Under the pieces are notes generated by a model that did no database searches, was not told the DNA's origin, and saw nothing but the letters and a program-made list of their open reading frames with translations. Positions 38,332 to 47,566 of a DNA stretch of 64,000 bases are shown here, one piece after another. The stretch is from NCBI GenBank assembly GCA_021323265.1, contig JAJTCO010000025.1, positions 1 to 64,000 on the forward strand. The letters are read 5' to 3'. This DNA is from Pseudoduganella sp. (GTDB lineage Bacteria > Pseudomonadota > Gammaproteobacteria > Burkholderiales > Burkholderiaceae_D). Numbering within the stretch: position 1 is the stretch's first letter; every line of letters begins with the position of its first letter. A program made the position numbers and the translations under genes.

Positions 38332-39096
38332 ATGAAATTAACGAATAAAGTAGCCATCGTCACCGGCGCCACCCAGGGCATCGGCCTGGCCTGCGCCCAG
38401 CGCCTGATCGCCGAAGGCGCCCAGGTCATGCTGGTGGACATCAAGCCGGAAGGCGCCCAGGCTGCCGAAGCGCTGGGCGACCAGGCCCGCTTCTGCGCGG
38501 CCGACGTCAGCCAGAAGGCCGACGTGGACGCCATGGTGGCGGCCACCCTGGCCGCCTTTGGCCGCATCGACATCCTGGTCAACAACGCCGGCGTCACCCA
38601 CAAGTGCAGCTTCCTCGACCTGGCCGAAGCCGATTTCGACCGCGTGCTCGGCATCAACCTGAAATCCATGTTCCTGTGCGGCCAGGCGGTCGCGCGCGAA
38701 ATGGTCAAGCAGGAGAGCGGCTGCATTATCAATATGTCAAGCGTGAACTCGGAGCTGGCCATCCCCGACCAGGTGCCCTACGTGGTGTCGAAAGGCGGCG
38801 TCAACCAGCTGACCAAGGTCATGTCGCTGAACCTGGCCCCGTATGGCATTCGCGTCAACGGCATCGGCCCCGGCACTATCCTGACGGAACTGGCGAAACA
38901 GGCCGTGCTGGCCAGCCCGGAAGCGAAACGCACCATTTTGTCGCGCACTCCTTTGGGGCGTTGCGGTGAGCCCGAAGAGGTCGCTTCCATCTGCGCTTTC
39001 CTCGCCAGCGACGATGCCAGCTACATGACCGGACAGACGCTGTTCGTGGATGGTGGCCGCCTGGCGCTGAACTACGTTGTACCAGTTAAAGAATAG
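38332..39096 (+). CDS. SDR family oxidoreductase
   Basis: A 254-residue classical short-chain dehydrogenase/reductase with cofactor motif TGATQGIG (about residue 12), NNAGVTH (about 88), catalytic YVVSKGG (about 152) and the C-terminal MTGQTLFVDGG. The substrate is unknown. It follows the TPM gene by 33 bp but ends in its own 3' region, with a terminator about 110 bp downstream. Confidence 0.93.
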   Translation: MKLTNKVAIVTGATQGIGLACAQRLIAEGAQVMLVDIKPEGAQAAEALGDQARFCAADVSQKADVDAMVAATLAAFGRIDILVNNAGVTHKCSFLDLAEADFDRVLGINLKSMFLCGQAVAREMVKQESGCIINMSSVNSELAIPDQVPYVVSKGGVNQLTKVMSLNLAPYGIRVNGIGPGTILTELAKQAVLASPEAKRTILSRTPLGRCGEPEEVASICAFLASDDASYMTGQTLFVDGGRLALNYVVPVKE

Positions 39097-39170
39097 TTAT
39101 ACGAAACGTGAATAACGATTATCGGAAACAAAAATTGGACTGATATGCGGCAATGCACCATAATTGCACA

Positions 39171-39235
39171 TGTCTCCACTATTCTCCTCCAAGAAAATAG
39201 TTTAAGCCCGCTTTAACCAGCGGGCTTTTTTTTTG
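39171..39235 (+). ncRNA. Candidate small RNA with anti-Shine-Dalgarno motif
   Basis: TTGGAC (39135-39140) and CATAAT (39159-39164), 18 bp apart, predict a transcript starting near 39171 and ending at a strong terminator (39205-39235). The 65-nt RNA would have an unpaired 5' part with TTCTCCTCC (about 39183-39191), complementary to Shine-Dalgarno sequences. It could instead be the 3' end of the SDR mRNA. Confidence 0.35.
39205..39235 (+). terminator. Strong intrinsic terminator
   Basis: An 8-bp stem (39205-39212 with 39219-39226, loop TTAACC) is followed by at least eight T residues. It ends the SDR transcript or the candidate small RNA. Confidence 0.9.
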
Positions 39236-39296
39236 TCCGTTTTTTCCCCACGCTGCTTGCCGAACATTACAATTGGGAAAGCGAGGAGGGACTGCG

Positions 39297-41180
39297 GTGG
39301 ACAGACTGTTGAGCCGACTGAAGCTGTGGCAGCGCTTCGCGCTGCTGGGCCTGATGGGCGTCCTGCTGGTCGCCCCGCCCTTCTATCTGTTTTTGCTGGA
39401 AAACAATCGCGCCATCCACTTCTCCCTCAAGGAACAGGGCGGCCTCGCGCCGGGCGCCCAGGCGCTGGACCTGCTGCAGGCGATCCAGCAGCACCGCGGC
39501 CTGTCGGCGGCCTTTATCGGCGGCGGCCAGCTGGCCGACGAGCGCAGCGCCAAGGAAGCGGAAGTGACGCGCCTGCTGCTGGGGATGGCGGGCCTGCTGG
39601 CCGGGGGCCGGGGCGAAGAGCGCAAGATGCTGGCACGCATGAGCGACGATTGGGCCCGCCTGGCGCGCGACGTCAGCACGCGCAGCGCCACCACGCTGGA
39701 CAGCTATGCACGCCACACCGCCCTGTGCGAGTACACGCTGCTGTTCATCGAGCAACTGGCTGACCAGTCGGGCCTGTCGCTCGATCCGCAGGCCGACTCT
39801 TACTACCTGATGCGCGCCGTCTATTTCGACTTGCCGCGCGTGGCGGAAGACCTGGGGCAGATGCGGGCGCGCGGCGCCGGCTACCTGGCCGCGCGCAAGA
39901 TCGATATCGAAGGCCGCGCCATCCTGTACAGCCTGCTCAGCAAGGCGCGCCACGCCAGCGCCGGCATGCAGCGCACGCTGGGCAAGGCTTACCATGCCAA
40001 TGGCGCGCTGAAGAAAACGCTCGACCCCACGGTGGCCACCGCCGTGGCCGGCGCCGCCGAAGTGACCGAACTGGCGCGCACGCGCATTGTCCTGGCCGGC
40101 ACGCTTGACTACGCCGCGCCGGACTATATCCGCGCCACCACGCGCGCCATCGACCAGCAGTTTGGCGCCGCCGACGCCGCCATGGCAACGCTGACGGCAC
40201 GCATCGGCCAGCGCCTGCAGCAGCAGCGCGACACGCGCAAGCTGCTGGCCGGCGCCGTGCTGGCCATTGCCGCGCTGGCCACCCTGGTCGGCTATGCCAT
40301 CAGCCACCACCTGGTGCGCCAGATTGGCGGTGAACCGGCCGCCGTCTGCCATCTGCTGGAACGGCTCGCCCAAGGCGACCTGACGCAGCGCATACGACTG
40401 CACGCGTCCGACCGCCGCAGCCTGGCGTACATGGTGCAGGACATGGCGCACCGTCTGCACGCCACCGTCACCAGCGTGCGCCAGGCCGCCGACGCCCTGT
40501 CCAACGCGGCCGCACAGGCGAGCGCCACCGCGCAAGCGCTCAGCACCAGTTCCACCGAGCAGGCGGCCAGCGTCGAGCAGACCAGCGCCGCCGTCGAGGA
40601 AATGAGTTCCTCCATCTTCCAGAACCACGAGAATGCGCGCGACACCGACGACGTGGCGGCACGCGTGGCCGACTATGCCGTGCAAGGCGGCACTGCCGTG
40701 GCGCGCACCGTCACGGCCATGCGGCAGATCACGCGCGAGATCGCCATCATCGACGACATCGCCTACCAGACCAACCTGCTGGCCCTGAACGCGGCAATCG
40801 AGGCGGCGCGCGCCGGCGAACACGGGCGCGGCTTTGCCGTGGTGGCGGCCGAAGTGCGCAAGCTGGCCGAACGCAGCCAGGTCGCTGCGCAGGAAATCAG
40901 CGGCGTGGCGCACGACAGCGTGAGCGTGGCCGACCAGGCCGGCAAGCTGCTGCAGGACATCGTGCCCGGCATCCGCCGGACCTCGGAACTGGTGCAGGAG
41001 ATCAGCGCCGCGTCGCGCGAACAAAGCAGCGGCGCCAGCCAGATCAGCGCAGCGATCAACCAGTTGAGCGACACCACGCAGCGCAACGCGGCGGCGGCGG
41101 AACAACTGGCCGCCACCGCGGAAGAGCTGGCGGCGCAGGCCGAAACCCTGCTCGACGCTGTGGCCTTCTTCAAGGTCTGA
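39297..41180 (+). CDS. Methyl-accepting chemotaxis protein
   Basis: A receptor of 627 residues. Helix 1 is at about residues 13-35; a long periplasmic helical sensor lies at about 40-310; helix 2 is at about 318-340, followed by HAMP. The signalling domain (about 400-627) has the hairpin tip [20 protein letters not shown] and [20 protein letters not shown]. The GTG start at 39297 has AGGAGG upstream; the open frame before it reads into the spacer. The sensed ligand is unknown. Confidence 0.92.
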   Translation: MDRLLSRLKLWQRFALLGLMGVLLVAPPFYLFLLENNRAIHFSLKEQGGLAPGAQALDLLQAIQQHRGLSAAFIGGGQLADERSAKEAEVTRLLLGMAGLLAGGRGEERKMLARMSDDWARLARDVSTRSATTLDSYARHTALCEYTLLFIEQLADQSGLSLDPQADSYYLMRAVYFDLPRVAEDLGQMRARGAGYLAARKIDIEGRAILYSLLSKARHASAGMQRTLGKAYHANGALKKTLDPTVATAVAGAAEVTELARTRIVLAGTLDYAAPDYIRATTRAIDQQFGAADAAMATLTARIGQRLQQQRDTRKLLAGAVLAIAALATLVGYAISHHLVRQIGGEPAAVCHLLERLAQGDLTQRIRLHASDRRSLAYMVQDMAHRLHATVTSVRQAADALSNAAAQASATAQALSTSSTEQAASVEQTSAAVEEMSSSIFQNHENARDTDDVAARVADYAVQGGTAVARTVTAMRQITREIAIIDDIAYQTNLLALNAAIEAARAGEHGRGFAVVAAEVRKLAERSQVAAQEISGVAHDSVSVADQAGKLLQDIVPGIRRTSELVQEISAASREQSSGASQISAAINQLSDTTQRNAAAAEQLAATAEELAAQAETLLDAVAFFKV

Positions 41181-41334
41181 GCAAAACTTGTTCTATGTCA
41201 TGGTGCCGTCACACCGGCTCCCTATAATGGCTACATCTGCGACACACGCAACAGATATGCGTGGTGGCAGAAGGTGCGCCGGCCCTGTGCCGGCGCAACC
41301 GCTTCCTGGCGGCGCCTGTGGTATCTTCCCTCCC

Positions 41335-41733
41335 ATGCAAAAATTCCTGACCCTGCTGTTCCTCAGCGATGCCCATGCGCGCCTGCGCTTCTGGGGTGCC
41401 ATCACCCTCTTCACCCTCAACTGCATCGTCGGCTCGATCCCCGGCGCGCGCGCCGAAGCGGCGCAATACGCGAGCGGCCTGGTGCTGCACAGCTTCGGCT
41501 ATTCGGTGCTGGCCTTCCTGCTGTTTACCGGTTGCCGCGGCGAGCCGGCGCAACGCGCACTGAAGGCCGTGGGCGGCGTCGCCATCCTGGGCGCCATCGA
41601 TGAGCTGGTGCAGTCCTTCTTCCCCTACCGCCACGGTTCCGTCGACGACTGGCTGGTCGACATGGCTGCCGCGATCATTGCCGCGACCGTAATGTGGGCC
41701 TTGTGGAGCCTGCGCAAGCGTCCTGCCGCGTGA
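41335..41733 (+). CDS. VanZ family membrane protein
   Basis: A 132-residue protein with four hydrophobic segments and VanZ features IDELVQSFFPYRHGSVDDWL. Its role is unclear. Start at the ATG 41335 gives MQKFLTLLFLSDAHARLRFW; the open frame 49 codons upstream is not family-like. No Shine-Dalgarno is evident. Confidence 0.8.
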   Translation: MQKFLTLLFLSDAHARLRFWGAITLFTLNCIVGSIPGARAEAAQYASGLVLHSFGYSVLAFLLFTGCRGEPAQRALKAVGGVAILGAIDELVQSFFPYRHGSVDDWLVDMAAAIIAATVMWALWSLRKRPAA

Positions 41734-41811
41734 CACGTGCGTCGGCCGTAAACGGAACGGCGTACACTTCCCCGGCGCGCAAACTTTCCGTGGCTTTCAA
41801 AGGGAGGATGT

Positions 41812-42168
41812 ATGAAATACACCGTGATCATGCTGATGAGCCTGGCCCTGGCGGGTTGCGCCCATGACAGCAGCAAGAAAACCGCAGACCTGGATGAGAC
41901 CAGCACCTCGACCGCTACCGCGAGCGAAGGCAGCCCAACCATGGCAAGCTGGGATGGCGTGGTGCAGTCGATTGATCCGGCCGGTTCGATGTCGGCCGGC
42001 GGTGCCGTGGGCGCCACGGCGGCGGGCGGCGGCAGCGGCTATCGCGTCACCGTGAAAAAGGCGGACGGCACGCTGGAAACCATCAGTGTGGACAGCATGC
42101 CCAGCTATCGCGTCGGCGACAATGTGCGCTATGCGAACGGCACGCTGAGCACCAGCCCGAAATACTAG
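41812..42168 (+). CDS. Small lipoprotein, hypothetical
   Basis: A 118-residue protein with a clear lipobox (LALAGCAHD) after a short signal peptide. The middle is Ser/Thr- and Gly-rich, and a C-terminal domain (about residues 75-115, VTVKKADGTLETISVDSMPS) has a beta pattern. AGGGAGG precedes the ATG. Not recognised further. The stop overlaps that of the convergent TraB gene. Confidence 0.75.
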   Translation: MKYTVIMLMSLALAGCAHDSSKKTADLDETSTSTATASEGSPTMASWDGVVQSIDPAGSMSAGGAVGATAAGGGSGYRVTVKKADGTLETISVDSMPSYRVGDNVRYANGTLSTSPKY

Positions 42169-43100
42169 TAGACCTTTTCCACTTCGTAGCCGTGCTGGCG
42201 CAGCAGTGCCGGCACGCCATTGTCGCCCACCAGGTGCAGCAGGCCGATGCCGATGAAGGCGTCGCCTTTGCGCATGATGGCTTCGATGCTGGCTGCCATT
42301 TCGGGATTGCGCTTGCCCAGCAAGGTGCGGTCCATGAAGCGGGCGGACACCGTGTCGCCCGTGGTGAGCTCGTGCGTCAGCGCGGCGATGCGTGCCGCAT
42401 CGGCTGCGCTCCACGCATCGATCAAGCCGGCCGATTTGCGCAGCGCCGCGCCATTGTTGATCTCGTCGATATTCTCCAGCAGGTAGGCTTCCTGCTGCGC
42501 GTCATCCATGGCGCTGAACAGGCCCAGCTGGTAGTCCGCGTTTTCCAGTTCCAGCAAGGGCTTCTTGCTGGCCTTGGACAGCAGGTAGCCTTCCACGCCC
42601 AGGCCGCGGTGAAAGCCGCTCTTTTCGATTTCCTGTCCCACCAGGATGTTCGCCACCACCCACGGGCGATAGTGCTCCACGCTGCGCAGCGGCAGCTTCA
42701 CCTTCTCCAGGGCCACCTCCAGACGCGCCAGCGCGTCCGGCGACAGGTGGTCGCGCAGGGTTTGCCCGGCCGGATACTGGCCGTGGCGCGCCAGCGCGCG
42801 GTGATAGGCGGCGCTGGCGCGCACGTCGAGTTCCAGCACCAGCGCACTGGACTTGGCCAGCGCCTCGGTGACTTCGGGCTCCAGGGGGAAGAAGTCCTGC
42901 TTGCCCACGTGGATGGTGCCAAACAGGTAAGAGGTTTTGCCTTCGTGATGCACACGGTACAGCGCGCCGCGTTTCGGCACGTCGCTGAGCTGGATGGCAT
43001 CGGCAGGCGCGGCGGCGTGCGCCGGCGGGATACTCATATCCATACTGTGTGCCGACAGGGAGAAAGACAATGCAGTCAGGAAGACAAGCTTGCGGAACAT
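42165..43100 (-). CDS. TraB/GumN family protein, exported
   Basis: A 311-residue protein with a signal peptide (residues 1-20 or so). The TraB/GumN core begins with SYLFGTIHVGKQDFFPLEPE, followed by ELDVRASAAYHR, and ends with FIGIGLLHLVGDNG. Such proteins are suspected metalloproteases, but activity here is unproven. It has its own start at 43100; the 107-bp region upstream contains a hairpin (43146-43167). Confidence 0.85.
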   Translation of the reverse strand: MFRKLVFLTALSFSLSAHSMDMSIPPAHAAAPADAIQLSDVPKRGALYRVHHEGKTSYLFGTIHVGKQDFFPLEPEVTEALAKSSALVLELDVRASAAYHRALARHGQYPAGQTLRDHLSPDALARLEVALEKVKLPLRSVEHYRPWVVANILVGQEIEKSGFHRGLGVEGYLLSKASKKPLLELENADYQLGLFSAMDDAQQEAYLLENIDEINNGAALRKSAGLIDAWSAADAARIAALTHELTTGDTVSARFMDRTLLGKRNPEMAASIEAIMRKGDAFIGIGLLHLVGDNGVPALLRQHGYEVEKVY

Positions 43101-43207
43101 GGCATCTTTTCATTCGATGCCTGTAGCGCAGCCAGGCATGGGCTGAGGCTTCCTTCATCGGAAGCCTTGTTGCCCATCATAAAGTACGATCTGCCGTGCG
43201 GCAACTT

Positions 43208-44704
43208 TTATTTCGCCAATTCCACGAGCACGGCGGTGTACATTTCCAGGTTGAGAAGGAGTTGTTTTTCCGTAATGTACTCATGCTCGGAGTGGCCGGT
43301 GTAGACCTTGCCCGGCATGGTCGGGCCGAAGCTCACGGCGCGCGGGAACAGGCGCGAATTGGTGCCCCCGCCAATGGCGATCGGCTGCGGGTCCTGGATA
43401 CCCGTGTAGTGGGAGAACACCTTCATCAGCGTCGGCAACTGCGGCGCATTGTCCTGCACCCACGGCTCGCCGATCTGTGCCGCCAGCGTGGCGCGCGCCT
43501 GGTTCTGCTCTTTCCATGCCTCGAAGGCCGCGTTGATTTCCGTTGTCAGTTCGGCTGTTGTTTTTCCGCGCGGGCGGCGCAGGTTGATGCCCAGGACCAG
43601 GCCTTCCTCGCTTGCCTTGAGCGTGGTGGGCGCCACCGTCATCGGGCCCATGAAACTGTCGCTGTAGGCAATCTTGCCGAACTTCTCACCATGCAGTCCG
43701 GTGCCGATCATGTCGTTGACGAAATCGACCATCAGGCCCGCCTGGCTGCCGCGCCAGCGCTGCACGGCCAAGGCATCGGCCAGCATGGCGATGGCGTTCA
43801 CGCCTTCCTGCGGCTTGGAGGAATGCGCCGCCAGTCCCTTGGCGCTCACGCTCAGGCGCTTGCCATCCCAGGCGAAGCGGTAGCTCATGCCCACCTGCTG
43901 CGCGGCGCGGGCACGGATGGCCGCCTCCAGCGCCGCGTCGGCGTTGTCGATGTCGGCGCGCGCGTCTTCCGGAATCTGGCTGTCGAAGAAGCCGCCCGTG
44001 AAGCTGGCCACCAGCGGCGTGCTGCCCGGCGCGGACGCCGTGTTCGGCAAGGTCACACGCACGCTGCCCCAGCCCTTCTCCGCCGTCACGGCCGGATACT
44101 CGGCGTCGATGGTGATATTGGTCTGCGGCGGCGTGTGGGTCTTGAGGAAGGCTTCCAGTGGCGCCCAGTCCGATTCCTCGGCCATGTAGATATACAGCTC
44201 GATGCGTTTTTTCAGCGGCACCTTGCGGTCCTTGATCGCCTTCATGGCGTACATGGCGGTGGCGATCGGACCCTTGTCGTCTTCCGCGCCGCGTCCCAGC
44301 AGCAGGCCCGGTTCGCTGCTGCGATCGAGCTTGAACGGGGACTGCTTCCATTTCGCCGGGTCGACCGGCTGCACGTCGCCGTGCGTGATGACGCCGATCC
44401 TTTCCTTGCCCTGCCCCAGGCCGACGATCAGGATGTAGCCATGGTCGGCGTAGTCCAGGCCCAGACGCGCCGCTTCCTCCTTGACGAAACGCTTGAAGCC
44501 AATGTGCTGCGGGTTCTTCTCGAACGGTACCTTGGGATCGGCCACGGTATTGAAGCTGACCATGGTGGCCAGGCTGCCAATGACCTTTTCTCCGTAGGCC
44601 TGGCGCGCATGGCGCGCGGTGGCGGTGGCGGTACTGCTGACAGGTGCTGCGGCTTGGGCGGTGGCATGGGCCAGCATCGCGGCCAGGACAAGTTTCTTGA
44701 GCAT
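43208..44704 (-). CDS. M20 family dipeptidase (PepV-like), exported
   Basis: A metal-dependent dipeptidase of 498 residues. The signal peptide covers about residues 1-20. Metal and catalytic motifs are ITHGDVQPVD (about 106), GRGAEDDKGPIATAMYAMKA and YMAEESDW; the His near the end lies in VYTGHSEHEY. It likely cuts dipeptides in the periplasm. It is downstream of two solute-binding genes on the same strand, which could supply peptides or amino acids for uptake. Confidence 0.9.
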   Translation of the reverse strand: MLKKLVLAAMLAHATAQAAAPVSSTATATARHARQAYGEKVIGSLATMVSFNTVADPKVPFEKNPQHIGFKRFVKEEAARLGLDYADHGYILIVGLGQGKERIGVITHGDVQPVDPAKWKQSPFKLDRSSEPGLLLGRGAEDDKGPIATAMYAMKAIKDRKVPLKKRIELYIYMAEESDWAPLEAFLKTHTPPQTNITIDAEYPAVTAEKGWGSVRVTLPNTASAPGSTPLVASFTGGFFDSQIPEDARADIDNADAALEAAIRARAAQQVGMSYRFAWDGKRLSVSAKGLAAHSSKPQEGVNAIAMLADALAVQRWRGSQAGLMVDFVNDMIGTGLHGEKFGKIAYSDSFMGPMTVAPTTLKASEEGLVLGINLRRPRGKTTAELTTEINAAFEAWKEQNQARATLAAQIGEPWVQDNAPQLPTLMKVFSHYTGIQDPQPIAIGGGTNSRLFPRAVSFGPTMPGKVYTGHSEHEYITEKQLLLNLEMYTAVLVELAK

Positions 44705-44709
44705 TGTGC

Positions 44710-45423
44710 TTATCGGTAGTTGGAAAGGATTTTGTTGATTGCGCCATCGCGCATCAGCTGCAGGATGGCGGCGTCGACCTCGGCCAGCGTCACTTTGCTG
44801 CGCAGCGACACGGCGCAGCGCGTGAGCTGGTGTTTGATCACCAGCGGCGGATGGGCGTCGACCTTCATGCCGAGCCGCACCTGATAATCGTAGAAGGCCT
44901 TGTCGATGATGATGTGCTGGATGCGTCCGAGCCTGAACTTGGTGAGGTTGGCCAGCGCCGACGGCGCATCGGAGCGCACGAAGCCGTCGCCCAATGCCTG
45001 CTCCATCTCCGGATAGGCGAAACCCAGCACGGTGCCCACCTGCTGGCCGCGCACGGCGCCGACGGTGAGCGGCCGCGGCACGGTGGCCGCGGACACCAGC
45101 AGTTCCGACTGCGGAAAGAAGGGCTGCGTCCATGCGTGCTGCCCCTCCAGCCATCCCGGCTGATAGGTGCACAGGACATCGGCGCGCCCGGATTCGAGGG
45201 CCTGGGCCAGCCGCTTGCGCGGCAGGACTTCGATGACCAGCTCGCGGCGCAGCCTGTTCGCCAGCGCCTTGCCCAGGTCCAGGTGGACGCCGCCGTGCAG
45301 CTTGCCGTCGCGGATATCGGCCATCGGCATGTCGACACTGGTGGCCACCAGCACCACCAGATGGTCGGCCTGCGCCGCCGCCATGGCCAGCCAGCTAATC
45401 AGCAATATACATAGCGCCCTCAT
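44710..45423 (-). CDS. Periplasmic solute-binding protein, paralogue 1
   Basis: A 237-residue protein with a signal peptide (residues 1-19) and an extracellular solute-binding fold of the amino-acid type. Typical parts are GGVHLDLGKALANRLRRELV and LTLAEVDAAILQLMRDGAIN. It shares high similarity over its length with the next gene, so they come from a tandem duplication. No permease or ATPase lies beside it. Confidence 0.85.
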   Translation of the reverse strand: MRALCILLISWLAMAAAQADHLVVLVATSVDMPMADIRDGKLHGGVHLDLGKALANRLRRELVIEVLPRKRLAQALESGRADVLCTYQPGWLEGQHAWTQPFFPQSELLVSAATVPRPLTVGAVRGQQVGTVLGFAYPEMEQALGDGFVRSDAPSALANLTKFRLGRIQHIIIDKAFYDYQVRLGMKVDAHPPLVIKHQLTRCAVSLRSKVTLAEVDAAILQLMRDGAINKILSNYR

Positions 45424-45451
45424 GCCGGAATAGTAACCGATCCACCAGAAA

Positions 45452-46165
45452 TCATTGGTAGGAGGACAGGATCTTGCCGACCGTCCCCTCGCTCACCAGC
45501 TGCGCGATCGCATGGTCGACCTCGGCCAGCGCCACACTGCTTTTGGGCGAAAGCGCGCAACGCGTCAGGTACTGCTTGATCACCAGGGGCGGGTGCGCAT
45601 TGAGCCGCTCTCCCTTGCGCAGCTGGTAATCGTAGAAGGTCTTGATGGTGGCCACATGCGGAATGCGGCCGGCGGCGAGCTTGCGCAGGTTGATGACATT
45701 GGAGGACACATCGCTGCGCCGAAAACGCGTTCCCAGTGCCGCCTCCAGCTCCGGGTAGCTGTAGCCCAGCACGGTGCCGATGGGCTGCCCGGCCAGGTCG
45801 CCCAGCGATTGCGGCTGGGGCGCCACGCGCGCCGTGACCAGCAGCTCCGTTTGCGGAAAGAACGGTTGCGTCCATTGGAAGCGTCCCGGCAGCCATTCCG
45901 GCAGGTACAGGCAAAGCAGGTCGCCCTGCCCCGTGCCAAGCGCCTGGGCAATGCGCTTGCGCGGCAGGACCTGCACCTCCAGCGTGCGGTTCAATTTGCG
46001 CGCCAGCGCCTGCGCCAGGTCGCGATGGATGCCGCCCCGCAGCTGCCCGTGCTGGATGTCCGCCAACGGCATTTCCGTGCTGGTGTCGACCAGCACGACC
46101 AGTTGCCCGGCGTGCGCCGGCGCCACGGCCGCGAGCGAGAGCAAGAGGGCGGAGATCGCTTTCAT
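45452..46165 (-). CDS. Periplasmic solute-binding protein, paralogue 2
   Basis: A 237-residue protein with a signal peptide (about 1-20) and the same fold as its neighbour: GGIHRDLAQALARKLNRTLE, LTRCALSPKSS and VDHAIAQLVSEGTVGKIL. The ATG at 46165 is family-typical; a start nine codons earlier is not. Upstream sequences of both paralogues share GGTTACTATT, so regulatory DNA was duplicated with the gene. Confidence 0.85.
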   Translation of the reverse strand: MKAISALLLSLAAVAPAHAGQLVVLVDTSTEMPLADIQHGQLRGGIHRDLAQALARKLNRTLEVQVLPRKRIAQALGTGQGDLLCLYLPEWLPGRFQWTQPFFPQTELLVTARVAPQPQSLGDLAGQPIGTVLGYSYPELEAALGTRFRRSDVSSNVINLRKLAAGRIPHVATIKTFYDYQLRKGERLNAHPPLVIKQYLTRCALSPKSSVALAEVDHAIAQLVSEGTVGKILSSYQ

Positions 46166-46232
46166 GCGGAAATAGTAACCCACCAGCGGCAATTTTGTTG
46201 CGGGGCCGCAGCCGGCGACCTGCCGCGCCAGC

Positions 46233-46691
46233 CTAGTGCGCCCAGACGCGCAGTTCGCCCTGCATCTGCAAGTTGCCGTTGATGTTCACGCTGCCCAGGT
46301 TGCCGCTGACGGCGCCATGCGGGTCGTTCTGCACGCTCATCGATTCGAAGCCGAAGTTCGCGTAGCGCAAATGCGCCGGCAGCGTGATGGCAAGATAGTC
46401 GCCGCCGCCGTCGGGGCGGGACTTGACGTCGATGCCGAGGGCGAACATGTCGATCGTGCCGCGCACATTGCGCAGCACGATGTAGCGCGGCGTACTGCCG
46501 TCATGAAAACCCAGCGACAGGCGGCTGTCGCTCAAGGCGCCGGCCAGGTTGGGATCGTTCACCACGATATGGGCGGCGAAGCCGATGCCGTCGCGCGCCT
46601 CGACGCGGGACAGTTCGGCGTCGTCCAGCATCCGGGGCGGCGCGGCGTGCAGCAAGGCGGGGCACAGCAACATGGCGGCAAGTCGTCTCAT
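46233..46691 (-). CDS. Exported DUF6160-like protein 1 (D-x-LSxV motif)
   Basis: A 152-residue exported protein. After the signal peptide (MRRLAAMLLCPALLHAAPPR) the mature start has LDDAELSRVEARDGIGF, the family motif. The rest is beta-rich and ends RVWAH. Its ATG overlaps the stop of the next gene upstream (ATGA). It is the last of four such genes, all minus strand. I liken the motif to DUF6160/FilA-type proteins from memory; function unknown. Confidence 0.78.
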   Translation of the reverse strand: MRRLAAMLLCPALLHAAPPRMLDDAELSRVEARDGIGFAAHIVVNDPNLAGALSDSRLSLGFHDGSTPRYIVLRNVRGTIDMFALGIDVKSRPDGGGDYLAITLPAHLRYANFGFESMSVQNDPHGAVSGNLGSVNINGNLQMQGELRVWAH

Positions 46692-47566
46692 TGGCGGAAG
46701 CGGATGTCGAGGTAGTTGATCTGGATGTTGCCGATGCGCGAGGCACCGAGATCGACGCTGCCGCCCGGTGCCGTGAAGCTGATCCTGCCGATCTCGATGC
46801 CGCCGCTGGCGGCCTGGCCGCTGCCGTACTGCGCGTCCGGCGCGCCGATGCCGATGTGCAGGCGCGGCCCGCTGGCGTCGGCCAGCGCATTGACCACGGC
46901 CGGCTGGCGCACGACGTCGGCGATGGCCCAGGGCAGGCCGGTGAAGTTGCCGGCATCGTCGGTGGCGCCGATGCGCACGTTCTCCAACGCCAGCTGCCCG
47001 CCGCTGTTGGCGCGCCCGTTCGGGCGCAGCGACCATGCGCCGATGTCCATGCGCAGCGCGGCGCCAAAGGCCAGGCCGTCCTGCGTGCGCGGCGTGGAAA
47101 ACTGCCAGCCGCCGCCATACAGGGCGAGATCGCTGACGACGACGGCGCCGCCTTCGCGGCCGATGCCATCGGCATTGACGCCGAAGTCGTACGCCAGCTG
47201 CCACTTCTGCTCCCCGCCCGCGTTCTGCGGCAGCGACAGCTGCGCAATGTCGGCCAGCCCCGGCGGGCCGCGCACGATGTCGAACCGATAGGGGTCCGCG
47301 AACGGCTGGGCACTGTCGCTGCGCGACGCGCTCGGGTTGGCGGCCCAGATACTGGCGCCGTCGGGACGCGTATAGGTCACGCGCAGGTCGCCGCTCATGG
47401 CGTAGCCACTGAGGTCGAAGCTGACACCGTCGCGTCCGCGCACGTCGGACAGGGCCGTGTCGCTCAGGGGGCGCAGCCCCTGCGCCCAGGCCGGCGTGCC
47501 CGCCAGCACGGCGCCGGCAAGCAGCGCCAGGCTGGCGCACATGGTCGGTGTGGGGCGCGCCATCAT
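46688..47566 (-). CDS. Exported DUF6160-like protein 2
   Basis: A 292-residue exported protein. After the signal peptide, LRPLSDTALSDVRGRDGVSF is the family motif, followed by a long beta-rich domain with repeated short strands (GGGWQFSTPRTQDGLAFGAA) and a C-terminal ISFTAPGGSVDLGASRIGNI. The ATG at 47566 overlaps the stop of the upstream gene (ATGATG), and its stop overlaps the start of the next, so the run is translationally coupled. Confidence 0.78.
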   Translation of the reverse strand: MMARPTPTMCASLALLAGAVLAGTPAWAQGLRPLSDTALSDVRGRDGVSFDLSGYAMSGDLRVTYTRPDGASIWAANPSASRSDSAQPFADPYRFDIVRGPPGLADIAQLSLPQNAGGEQKWQLAYDFGVNADGIGREGGAVVVSDLALYGGGWQFSTPRTQDGLAFGAALRMDIGAWSLRPNGRANSGGQLALENVRIGATDDAGNFTGLPWAIADVVRQPAVVNALADASGPRLHIGIGAPDAQYGSGQAASGGIEIGRISFTAPGGSVDLGASRIGNIQINYLDIRFRQ

